Under the pieces are notes generated by a model. It ran no database searches, was not told where the DNA came from, and worked only from the letters and a program-made list of their open reading frames with translations. A stretch of DNA of 64,000 nt from Trebouxia sp. TZW2008 (taxonomy: Eukaryota; Chlorophyta; Trebouxiophyceae; Trebouxiales; Trebouxiaceae): assembly GCA_002118135.1 (NCBI GenBank), contig BDIU01000337.1, forward strand, positions 2,195-66,194, in the 5' to 3' direction. Below, piece by piece: positions 38,885 to 51,700 of the stretch; position 1 is the first letter of the stretch, and every line of letters starts with the position of its first letter. The position numbers and the translations under genes are program-made.

Positions 38885-41800
38885 ATGAGCAAGCGCAGTG
38901 CGGCAGCCTCTGCAGCTGCACACGCGGCTTCAAAGAAGAACAGCGCAGTCGAACTGACCGCCGGTGATGAAGAGCGTGCACGTCAAGCTTTGCAGGTTAC
39001 CATCAAACCTGTCACAGACCCCGCAAACGCTCGCTTGCGACGCCATTCAGCTAACACCTCAACGCTTCCATGCAGCAACTTGATCTGCTTACCGCGCCGA
39101 AGCAACCACAAGGCCCCAGCCAGTGGGACAAGGAGGATCTCACTAGTCAGCTTACAGATCTTTGTGACAGTCTGTTGGCTGAGGGCTTCAGATGGCAAGA
39201 TGTCCAGCATTCCTTGCAGGTCAGAATGTGATGTACTTATAAACTGTTCAGGCAGCACTGCAAGCATGCTTTTGACACGATCCCTACTTTGTCCTGCAGG
39301 CTGTCCCTATGGGACAGATGAGTGAAGCCACAGTGCTGGACTGGCTGTGCCTCAATGTAGATCCTGCACACCTACCTCGCAGGTCAGATTATTCCCAAAT
39401 CTTCCTTGAGCTGCACCATCTGTACCCATGTGCTTGCCACTCTGTTGCACACTCTGTATAGTCACCTCAACACTGCATCATATTCAAACAAGGCTCCATT
39501 GAACACACCACATCTTGATGTTCTGCTTGGTTTGAAGCAGTGTAAATTGCAATATCCCCTGATCAAGTGGACAATGCAGATATGCTGGCGGGGCTCAGTC
39601 AAGAGCAGCCGCATCTGGCGTAAAGCTAGTTGCCAAAGCAAGCACCAACAGACCGCAAGCCAAACCCAAACCAACCATTCCCAGAATCTCACCTGAAGAA
39701 GAGGCAAGGCAGCGGCGTGCAAAGCAGCTGGAGCAGCAGGCAAGGGAAAAGCAGGCGGCTCAAGCAGCTGAAGCAGCAGCTGCCAAAGAAAAGGACGCTC
39801 AGCGGCAGTGGATTCTGCAGTATGCTGAGGATGACTCTGAGTCTGACATTGATGAAGAGCAACAGGAAAAGGTGATATCTGAATAGCACCACACACTGAT
39901 TGCTGGCAACCGTCATGCCAACTTCCAGTGTTAGTTCCAGACAATGCAGCAGCACCTTTGCATGCAAACCACAAGGCAGCAACACCCACACCCATACCCA
40001 CAAACATGCTGTCATTTACGGCAAATTACTGCTTCTACACATTGAGCATGAACTGGTGCGGTGTAGCCTGTGCATGGTACTCTGATTGAGCAGCAGCCTA
40101 TACAACAAATTCTGTGCGAGGCGGTCAACTCAGTACGTTCGCAACAGCATGGCTAATCTACCATATTAGGGTCTGTTTGGGCAGTTAGTTGGCACAAACG
40201 CAAGGGTGGACCCAGACACACTTACAGGTCGACTGTGTACAAAGATCTCTTCACTCTTTTAGACTCAGTACAAATGGTTCATGTCACCAAGACCAAACCG
40301 ATTGGAGCTACTTGGTTGCTCCAGTATGTAGCTAGCCAGGCCTGCTGAGCCTGTATTGCATGTGTGCTTTCATGAACGGGTAAATGAGTGAATGAAATGA
40401 ACAGCAGGGCTACTGGTGCAGGAGGAAGAGGTGATAGAGGATTGGGAGTTGTGGGGCGACCCTAGGGAGGTGGAAAGGAGGAAGGCCGACAGGCGCAGGG
40501 CTGCCCAACCCTTGCATGTGCGCCAGGCCCAGGTCATACCACAACCCTCCGCCTAATCTGCCCCTTCCTTTCCCGACCCCTCAATGTCCAGCCAACAGCA
40601 TCAGGCTCACAATGTCTTTGTTTGCATGAGACACGCTCTTGAAGTTATGCTGCTGTCTTTCAACAAATATCAAGATGGCAAGGCAGTTGAATTATCCATG
40701 CTTGGCTTCTGAAGCCAGGGCAGTTCAGTTGCATGCAACCACCCTAGTGACTGCAGCCGTGCTGAGTCATTTCTTCTCCGTGCTCTGCTCATATTCCTCA
40801 GAAATTGCTTTAGTTGTCTGTGGCGTGCAAGGACATTGCTGCGAGTGACAAGAGTTGTTTGATAGATTGATAGTGGTGCTGAGCTGCAGGTGGCTTCTGA
40901 GTGGGGTCAAGCCAAGGCAGAAGCCTCTCAGGCAAAAGCTGCAGGGGACAAGAACAAGCAGAAGGGCATTGGTCTGGTGATCAGGAGCCTGAAGCAGGAG
41001 ATGAAGGAGATAGGTGCGTCAAAGCTTTACATCTTGACATCAGGTCTGTAGTTGTGTGGTGCTTTTGCTGTATCTACATTGCATGCTATGCAGCAGTGCC
41101 CTACTGTGCGCTTCAGCAATAATGCGAGTTTTGGGGTCTGGCTGGCTGGTTGCACAAGACAGCTGCTTTGCTATTATATGGCATGCTACACAGCAATAAT
41201 CTGGCTGTACATGCACCAGCATAGCAACAACCTAAAGCTCCTTGTCACACCTAGATGCTTGCTCATGCAGCACTTGCGCATGCTGCCAAGCTTTGCACCT
41301 GCAACACCAAATCAGCAGCCATTGCCTTAATGTGGGTGTACATATTGCAGTCAAGCGCAATATGCTGCAAAGCACAAGCACCATTCATGTTGATGAATGC
41401 CAAACCATGAGATTGCCTGATAGGGTGCATGTGGTCAGGTCTGGATGAGCAGAAGATTGAGGCCATGCTGGCGCCACAAAGCCAGCCAGCCCTCTCTGAT
41501 GATGATCAGTTTCCCTCTCTGGCTGGCCCTGCCCCTGCCCTCAGCCCTGCCCTTGATTCTGCTCCTGCCCTCGACTCTTCCTCAGATCCAGCACAACCTC
41601 TAATGGCAGAGCCTGACAGCATGCATGACCCAGTACAGCTCGACTCAGCTCAACAGGTAATGCCCTGTGACTCACCCCTGCCCCTGCCTCTGCCCCAGTT
41701 CTGCCCCAGCGTTTGCTTAAGACATTGCCTTAGACAACTCATTACCCCTGGCGGGAGAAGCTGACAGAACATATGATGTGGCACAGCAGGACTCAGCTCA

Positions 41801-42759
41801 ACACATACCGCCCTGTTACTCAGCCCTGCCCCTGCCCTTTGTTCTACCCGTGCCTCATGTGCTGTCCACCTGGCATGACTGTACCCACCAGCAGCAAATA
41901 AGCCTTGGACTGCGAATAGCTGATGCAGACCTCTGCCTGTCAGTGCGCAAGAACCGCATTTCAAGTGTGCGATACAGGCAACAGCAACATGAAAGGGTCA
42001 TGAACCCTCTGCTGTCTCTGTTGTCTCTGAACAACAGCTTGTTTGTCAGCACTGCTGCTTGACAATTAAGCTCGTGACTTGTCTGCTCTTCTTCAGGAAG
42101 CAGGACAGACAAGCCAGCCAAGCAAAGCCGGCCCAGCTAGCAATGAAGAAGAAGACCTCATGGCTGGGGGGCTGGGCATGTTTGAAGATGAAGAGGGAAA
42201 GGAAGAGAGCTGGACAGCCCCTCTGACAGGGCAGAAGCCTAAGCCTAAGAAGCTGACAGGGCCCTGGGGAGAGTACATGGGGGCAGCTGGGGGCCCTCCT
42301 TTAAAAGGCAGCAAGAAACGACCAGGTGCAGCTCACAAAACATGCTCATACTTATGATCATGCTCATGCTTATGCTCATGCTGCTGCTGGTGCTGCTGCT
42401 TGTACTGATGCTCACGCTCATGCCTATGCTCAAACCAGACTTGGGCCAAACGCATCTAATACCTGTGCCAGACCGTGTAACATGTTACCACCAACATTGC
42501 GCTGAAAAAGCTGCAAAACGAATCTGTTTTTGATGCAACACGTCTGACCAGCGCATGACAGTGACTTGGGTTTGGTACAGGCAAGCCACAGGAGGCAGCT
42601 GTGGTGAAGCTGCCAAAAGCCCTGTTGCAGCAGCATTGCCAGAAGCTGGGGTGGGCGCCCCCCCGCTTTGACAAGCTACCCCTGGGGGGCAGCCGCCTGC
42701 CCACTGCATCTCTGCGCTATTCTGTGACCCTAGAGCCTGCAACCCAAGGCAAGGTGTGC

Positions 42760-42799
<40 letters not shown>

Positions 42800-45700
42800 A
42801 CACCCCCCCCCCCCCCCCCCCGCCTTGCTCCCCCCCCTTCTCCCCCCTGCCCTTTTCCCAAACAAGCAGCCAACCCAAGCCTTGAAGTTGGATCCATAAT
42901 TAAGGCCAGCTGCTTCTTTTTGGGTGCTTTGCACGATCTTGTCACTAAACACATCGTACAGAGCTGCGAAAGACGAGCACCTGGCCTCACTTATGAGTCC
43001 AAGCTCGAGGCTTAGGGTTTGCAACCAAACTGTGCAGCTGACTTGCTGTCGTATGTACAGTTGCAGGAATCATCATGATTGAATCCTGCTGTCATTGCTT
43101 TCTTGTTCAGGCTTTTGTATGTAAATTGACACTAACAGCATGGGTGCGTTGGGTCAGCGCATGCTGTACGCACTATTGCAAGACATACCGTGGCCAATGC
43201 CTGCTGTCATTGCCAGCCATGCTTGTCAGGCATGCATGTATGGTAACAGTCGGATGCATGCATGCATGCATGTATTGTTTGCAACTGCTGTGTTGCGCAA
43301 ACACGGCAAGAAGGCAAGGCTGCTTTCAGGGCCAAAAGCTGGGCCTGACTATGCCCTGAATGTGTGATTGCAAAGGTCAAATGGTCCAAGCCTGCTACCT
43401 TTCTAAGTATGTTGCTGAACATACATGTCCAAGCACCCCAGGGTGCATTGTTGAGCTGAATCAACATTTACTGTTTGTTGCAAACAGGGCAAGAAGGCCA
43501 AGGCTGCTGCTAGGCCCAAAACCTATGCCTTGCGTGAAGATGAAGATGGGTGGGAAGGCATTCAAGAGGCTCAGAATGCAGCTGCCACCTTTGCTCTATT
43601 CCAGGTACTGCAAATTTTCACATTCCCAAGCGATGTCTTGATGTTGGCGCGCATCACTTGCTGACCGTGGCGCGAAAGCAGCCCAGCGCTCTATCAAGCA
43701 ACATGCACAGCCAACTAGCCAGCGCAAGCTAGCCATCTGTTGAGGTTTGCCATGCACTGCTGGTTCAGCAAACAAGATGGAGGCAGTGGCTGTGGCAGTG
43801 GCAGTAGCTGTAGCCGTAGATGCAGCAGCAGTAGCAAGCCATGCAAGTCATGAAAGTCAGTAACTTCTGTTGTATGCAGCTTGCAGAGGGTCAGGATGTG
43901 TACCAGCTGCTAGCCTCCCCTTACCAGGACCTCTGGCTAGGCTGGCTCAACAATGGGACTGACGCCTACAAGCAGCAAAGCGAGCACAGCAGCTAACAGA
44001 GACTGGATCTTGTGCACTCTGTCATTGACGCAGCAAGTAGGAACAATCAGTAACTCTTGTTGTGTTGCAGCTTGCAGAGGGTCAGCATGTGTATCAGCTG
44101 CTGGCCTTCCCTGACCAGGACCTCTGGCTAGGCTGGCTGGACAAAGGCAAAGATGCATGCAATGAAAGCAATTCACTTACTGAAATATCTGCTAGACGCA
44201 TGATCAAAGATAAATTCGCTAGCATGAAAATTCTGCTGGAATGCAGCTTGCAGAGGGTCAAGATGTGTATCAGCTGCTGGCCTCCCCTTACCAAGACCTC
44301 TGGCTAGGCTGGCTAGACAGCGGGACTGACGCCTACAAGCAGCAAGCCAAGGACAGCAGCCAACAGAGACTGGAGTTTGTGCGCTCTGTTGTGGACGCAG
44401 CAAGCGCTGCTGCTGAGATTGCGGCTCAGAATGGCACTCATGTGCCTGTATATGCTGAGTCACCAGATGCTGTTCAAAGCCAGCAGGTGAGTTTGCTCAA
44501 ACAGACCCTCAGCGTAGCAAGTCAAAGACAGCAGTAAATAAGGCTGGCGTTTGTGTGGTCTGGTGTAAATGCAGCCACTGCTGCTGCTGGGACTGCTGCT
44601 CAGAATGACACTCATGAGTCAGCAGATGCTGTTCGAAGTCAACAGGTTAGTTCGCTCAAATTGCCCCTTGAAGCGGCAAGTCAAAGATAGCAGTGAACAA
44701 AGGCTGGAGTTTGTGCGGTCTGTTGTGGATGCAGCCACTGCTGCTGCTGAGACTGTGGCTCAGAATGGCAGCCATGTGCCTGTAGATGCTGAGTCAACAG
44801 ATGCTGTTCACAGCCAACAGTTTGCTCAAACAGCACCTTGAAGCAGCAAGTCAAAGACAGCAGTAACTAAGGCTGGACTTTGTGCGGTCTGTTGTGGATG
44901 TTGCCACTGCTGCTGCTGAGAGCGCTACTCAGAATGGAGCTCATGAGCCTGCAGATCCTAAGCCAACAGATGCTGTTCAAAGCCAATAGGTCAGTCGTCT
45001 TGTGCATTTTTGTGTATGTCAGGCCTCGTGTCTGCTGCGTCAGAGCAGCTTTCATAACTTTATCTTGCAAATATGAATTTCTGTCCTGTTGAGTAAGTTG
45101 TATGAGGTGTGAAAGCAACTTGCTTTGTACAAGCTTTGGAGGCCCTTGTCAGCCTGACCATATGATGTTCTCTGAGAGGCGGCGGCAACAAGCACCCACC
45201 CGCAAAATCTCCTGATGACTATGATGCTCAGTATGCATGTTTGCTGTCGGCTTAACATCAGTCACATGTGCAGTCCAAAGCATGTCTTTACATATGAACA
45301 AGCAGGGTAGCGGGGCAACACTGAAGCTTGCAAGAAGCATAAAAATCGGGGCCTACTGATTGCCAAGCTTTTTGCTGGCTTGACTGTGGTTGTGCTTCAG
45401 GCTGATGCAGTGTTGAAGATGATACAGCCTGCAGCAGCAGCGCAGCTTTAGCATGGGCTGCCAACAAAACCCTACACGCTTGAGGGCTTCAATGAAAGCT
45501 CTGCTGGACATTACCGTCAAACAGGTTATCAAGTTGCAGGGTGCAGAAGAAGCTCCCCAGGGGATCAGAGGGCTGAGTCAGGGCAGATGGCAGCAGCGCT
45601 GCACACCTGGCCCTGACATCAAAATTGATTGGGTGTTGGGCGCCAGGATTGAGAAAAACCCCTAAGAACAAGTTACAATACTATTTTTGTTAGGGGAATG

Positions 45701-48700
45701 AATTGAATTGTAGGGTTTAGGGTTTTGAGCTTTTTTGCGCTTTCTGTGGTGCGAATCAAAATGATGAGTCATAATGCAGGGGCACACCTGGCGGGTCAGC
45801 CAAGAAGGGCGTTGAGGACTGCTTCATTGTACTGCTTCGAAGAAATGGAACTTTGCTTGTGCAGGCTGAGACGACGCTGCAGGTGAGAGAGCAAGGCCCT
45901 CAGCAGAAGCCAGAGTCAGGGCAGATGGCAGCAGCCCTGCATGCCTGGCAGAACAGCCTGAAGGGACCCAACAGCAAAAGGACAGGGCCATCCAGACTGC
46001 TTCACTCAAGTTTCCTAACAGGGATCATGCTGAAATTGCAGACTGAAAAAGTTTCTCAGGCAAGGGAGCAGACGCCACAGCAGCAAGCAGAGTCAAGGCA
46101 GATGGCAGCAGCCCTGCATGCCTGGCGGAACAGCCCTGAAGGGGCCCAATGGCAAAAGGACAGAGCCAGATTGCCTGTCTTAGCCATACGATCAGACTTG
46201 CTCACTCAGCTGGCACAACACGATGTGGTTGTTGTCAGCGGTGACACAGGCTGTGGCAAAACCACACAGGTACTGTCTTTTGCGTCTTTTGCAATTTGTG
46301 CATGCATGCATGCCCTGTGGTTCAGCTGGAGAGATGCACGCACTTTGTGCACCGTCGCGTCTATACACATGCTGGTTACATGCCCAGTGTAAGGACTGTG
46401 CATCAGATCAGCCATGTCATTCTGGATCCTCTTCTGCGTATGGACCCTTAGATGTGCTATTGCAAGCATTGGTACAGTGATTCCGCTTTCCGACGGTACT
46501 CAATTTAAGGGCATTCTCAATGTAAGAACAAGGCGGTTGGGAAACCATCACTGCGTGTTGACTGCAGTGGTATCTTTGAGTAAAGACATTCTCGCTATCA
46601 GGAGATGAGCAGCAATCAAGTCAATTTTTGTGGTCACAGTACAGTCTGTTCACGATGCTGGGCTGATGGATGGTGCACACAATGGTCCTGCCTTGTCTTG
46701 GGGTGCAATGCAGTCATGATACCGATGAATGATTACTGTACAGCAGATCAAGTGCTTCAATTGCTGCTCACCTTGGGATGACACTCTGCAGGTTCCTCAG
46801 TACCTGCTGGAAGCAGCAGTAGAAGGTGGCAATGGCGCACAGTGCAACATCATCTGCACTCAGCCACGCAGGATTGCAGCCATGAGCGTGGCAGAGCGTG
46901 TGGCGTCAGAGAGAGGGGATTCTCCTCCAGGCACCCCAGGTATGCACCCCCACCTTCCCACCGTACTTTTGCCCTCCAACGCTACCCTTGGACCTCCCCC
47001 CCTTTCTCCTTTCCCTCTCAATGTGCCTGGCATCTTGCATCTTGACTTTGCTAAGCTTCGTCAGCCATGATGATGCTATAACACAAGTCTGCCTTTTGGA
47101 GCCCTATTGACTCTTTTTCAGCTGTTTTCCACCCTGATGTGTCTAGTGTCATTTGCAATAGTCTGGCCCTCAATGATGCTTTGTTATGGTGGCTACCAAA
47201 GACTCTGGACAGAGTTGTTGGGAGGCATCTCATTGCTTCTGAAAGCATCAAGAAGGGTCACTGAAACTTGCTAGAAGATATGTCAATAACAATGATGGTG
47301 ATGCCGAGGCATGTGTACACCAATTGTCTCAAAGCTGCCAACAAAGCATATGCCCGGTGCAGGGTCTCGAGTGGGGTACCATGTGCGCCTGGATGCAGCC
47401 ATGACGCGCGACACCCGCCTGCTGTTCTGTACCACAGGGATCTTGCTACGCCGCCTAGCAGGGGACCTACAGCTTCCAAATATTTCACATATCATTGTTG
47501 ATGAGGTCAGTGGTCAAAGCATCATGCTTCATACTGCTTGGCAGGGCACCTTCATGCATGATGTTGTTTGTGTAGCTTTTGGTCAGATTTGGGAGCCTGC
47601 CCGTCTGTGGCGTGCGCTGAGCACAGACATTGTACGATGATCAGTAGCGCTCTGGCTGACAATGCTCTGTTTCTCAAATTTTGTGTCATGTTTGTCAGGA
47701 TATGTTTGCGTCACATTGTGCAATTACTGCAAACTGACTGTGTTGCAGATGCCATGTAGCACATGGTTTGTGACTGTGAAAGCTGCTCATTCAAGCCCTT
47801 GCCAGCAATACATGGTTCAAATATGTCCCAGCTATAGTTGTGTGCAAACTTACTACCAAATGCGCAGGTACATGAGCGCACCCTGCAAGGTGATTTCTTG
47901 ATGGCGCTGCTGAGGGATTTGGTCACCGCAAGGCGAGCTGCTGGCAACCCTCTCAAGGCAAGCTTTGACACCTTCAAGACAGAACTGCCTGCAGTCTGCC
48001 TTTCAACAGAGCCATGATATGCAGTGAATCACCATACTCTTCATGTCAGTGATTGATACTGTAAAGTCCTTGCATATTGGGTGTTACATATTGGTCACGT
48101 CGTATTTCATGTTTCACAATTTGCACTGCAACTCAGTGACTCCCACTCTCAAAATCTTTGTATTGCGTATCACATATTGCATATTGAGTATTCATTCTGG
48201 CGATTCTAGTATATGACGACTGTGATGGCAATCATCTCAACGAAGTCTTGACTTGCCTGCCCGGCTATGATTGTCTTGATCTGGAATGAAAGCTTTATAC
48301 AATAGATTATCATGTCATGGCACTGCTGCATAAGCACACAGCCTGATAAAGCATCTACTGTTTGTGACACCTGGCTTTGACTTTTGCATCACTGTCCTTT
48401 CAATGTTACAGCGTACGGAACATGCAGGGATCCAAGTGCCGTTGCAGATTGCGGTGCTTTGCTCACATGCCAATACAGCAGCATTGCAAACTGTGCAAGG
48501 GCATTGCAGATCATGGCTCAATGATGCTGATCATGCTATGCCTAGCTGCAACAGCATCAGGCAATGTGCAGTGCTGAACAATTGCAATGCCCCTTGCTGC
48601 AGGTGATCCTGATGTCAGCGACTTTAGATTCCCACCTGTTTGCAAACTACTTTGGAGGGGCCCCCGCCCTGGCAGCAGGGGGGCGCACCTTCCCTGTGGA

Positions 48701-51700
48701 GCACTTCTTCCTTGAAGATGCCCATGACCTAATAGGGTATCGTCTGGATTCTGAATCCAATGTTGCCATGAGGCCCAATAGGGATGCTAAATCAAGACGG
48801 CAGTTGGAAGCTGCTGCTGGTGGCAGGGACAGACAGGGTTTGCTTAGGGTATGTGTCCTGATGCACAGGGTTTCAGCTCTGCTACTCTTGGGCTACTTTA
48901 CAGCATCAGCTTCCTATGTTGCTTGGAGGCTATGCTCACGCTGATGACTATAAGCTTGCTCAGCCAGAACTGACACTGAGAGAAACGTCACAACAGTAAA
49001 GAGCTGCATTTTACCAGGTGGGCGGGCGGATGATACCAGGTACCCAACTGTACCATCATGCATATTGTTGCTGCTGCTGAGCACTCCTGCAAGTCAACTG
49101 CAATAGCGCATCAACATAATTTCTTGCCATGCACAGTCAAGCTGTGTCACATAAGGAGGTGTTGCCGCACAGGCCGGGCAGGGGGATACATACTGCCAGG
49201 GACCCCGTTGAAGTCCCCTTTACTCCCCATTGTAACAGGATCTAAGCAAGTACAGCAGCAGCAACATTTGATCAGAATCTTTTTCTGATATAGGGAGCAA
49301 TTTTGTGAATTGTCAATTTACACAATACTGTTGTGTATAGGCTGGGTGTGGAGATCATACTAGGGACCCTCATGCACTCGGTCTTGATGCCTGATCAATA
49401 GCTTTATTGCTCTTCATGTGCAGCCACATTGCACACTACATATGCTGTCATGACAAGATAAACCTGCGCACAGGCTGGATGGGGTGATGATGCTAGAGAC
49501 CCACTTGAGCCCCGTTGAAGCCTCACTTCAGCCAGCAAAACTTGAGTGAGTACAGCAGCAGCAACCTAGTCCTGGAAGAGGACTGCATTGACTGTCATGG
49601 CTGATCAAGTGCTTTCTGCCATTCAGTAACAACCTGCCACGTACAGGCTGGGTGGGGGGATGATGCCAGGGACCCCCTTGAAGCTCCCCTAAATCCCCAT
49701 TTCGCCCAGCAAGACTTAAACGAGTACAGCAGCAGCACCCAGCGCAATCTAGCACGTCTGGACGAGGACCGCATTGATTATGACCTGCTAGAGGAGCTAG
49801 TCACCTACATCGACCAGAACTATGGGGAGGGAGCAATCCTGGTCTTCCTGCCTGGTATGCGCCCCTACCCTTTAGCTGGGGAGGTCATGGGGCTGATTGT
49901 TGCACACATCTCAAGGGGCTCCTGTTGATGCTACCCCCCACTCCCCTGCTTTGGCCCCTTCTCCCCTGTGCCTCTCCTTCCATTGCTGCCCCCTCTGTCC
50001 CTAGCTTTGGAACTCCCCTTGGCTTTGATTGTGGGCACCCTCCGATTGGCAAGACAACAAAGGTTTCAGAATCCTAGTGAGTTTGAACAGGCACTGTAAT
50101 GAACTCATGTATTGAAGCCTGGCTGACCAATGTTATCATACAAACACCCCGACTTGCCACAGGCTCTCAGCAGCCTGTCAGCTACTGTCTGCTGACATTG
50201 CGACTCACACTGCAGGCGTTGATGAGATCTTGTCTCGTCAGGAAAGGCTGTCAAGCATGACCAAACACTGGCAGGGCAAGCACTGGGTCATCCCCCTTCA
50301 TTCCTCAGTGTCCCCAGCAGACCAAAGGCTGGCCTTCAAGCGGCCCTCAATTGATGTCACTAATGCTACATCTGATACACAGTCATTGGAGAAATCTCAT
50401 GCCTGCAAGAGAGGCTATCAAGCACCGGCAAGGGAAGCACTAAGTCATCCCATCGCATTCCTCAGTGTCCCCAGCAGACCAAAGACAGGCCTTCAAGCAG
50501 CCCTCAAGTGATGTCACTAATGCTAGATTTGATACACAGGCATTGGTGAGATCTCCTCTCTTCAGGAGAGGCTGTCAAGCACTGCTAAGCACCGGCAAGG
50601 GAAGCACTGGGTCATCCCTTTGCATTCCTCAGTGTCTCCAGCAGACCAGAGGCAGGCCTTCAAGCGGCCACCTGCTGGTGTGCGTAAAACCGTGATTGCT
50701 ACCAACATTGCTGAGACCAGTTTGACCATTGAAGATGTGGTTTATGTTGTGGACTCTGGCAAGCTCAAGGTATGTGCCTTGACAGACCGGCTTGCATTGT
50801 CTGTGTGCATCAAGAGGCAGGCCTTCAAGCGCCCGCCTACTGGGGTGTGCAAGACTGTCATTGCCACCAACATTGCTGAGACCAGCTTGACCATTGAAGA
50901 TGTGGTGTATGTTGTAGACTCTGACAAACTCAAGGTGTGTGACACAACCAGTTTGCAATCTGTGCAAGAACAGCTTGCACATAATGCAATGACACAATGC
51001 ATTAGACCCAAACCTTTTGAGACCTGCTCATTCTCTGACACTTTTCTCAGAGCCGCATGCAGTGTGCACCAGACACCAGCTGTGAACTCTTCCCAAGTCA
51101 GCCGTTTCAACCACACTGACCTGCAAATAGAGCTCATTGGCCTCACTCTCAGTCCAGTAATATTGGGATTGCACAAGCGTCAGCACAACCCACGGCAAGG
51201 CATGGTTCTTCTGATATATGGAGCTGGATTGACACATTAACACACTGCAGGTGACAGCCCAAAAAGTCTCTCACGAAGCCTGGCAGGAGTTCCTGGAGTG
51301 CCTTATGTATTTGTGCTTTGCATTTTATTACCACACCTATCTGGTCAAACTCAAAACATGATGATATTGACATTTACTTACAGGAGCGGCGGCATGACCC
51401 ACGGCGGGGCATGAGCCTGCTGGTGGAGGACTGGGTCAGCAGGGCTAGTGCCCTGCAGCGCAAGGGCAGGGCTGGTAGGGTCAGGGCAGGGCTGTGCTGG
51501 GGGCTGTACACCCGCCACCGTTTTGAAGACCGCATGCGCCGCTTCCAGGTCACCCCTCCTCTTCATTTTCAGTGCATTTCTATAAAGATTGGGAATGTCT
51601 TGAGGGTCAGTTTGTGTTGGCACAAAGTTGGTTTGAAGAGAACTACGTGGAGGCACTGCACTTCTCCTTTTTGCACCTAGCCGGATTGCGGGACCTTACT

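Noticed and set aside
42601..42990. Proline-rich and glycine-rich frames across the poly-C tract
   Set aside because: They are low-complexity readings of the homopolymer; the true coding exon ends at 42753.
43254..43273. (CATG)n palindromic run as a regulatory site
   Set aside because: TGCA and CATG are over-abundant throughout the window, in line with CpG decay, so a short run is not informative.
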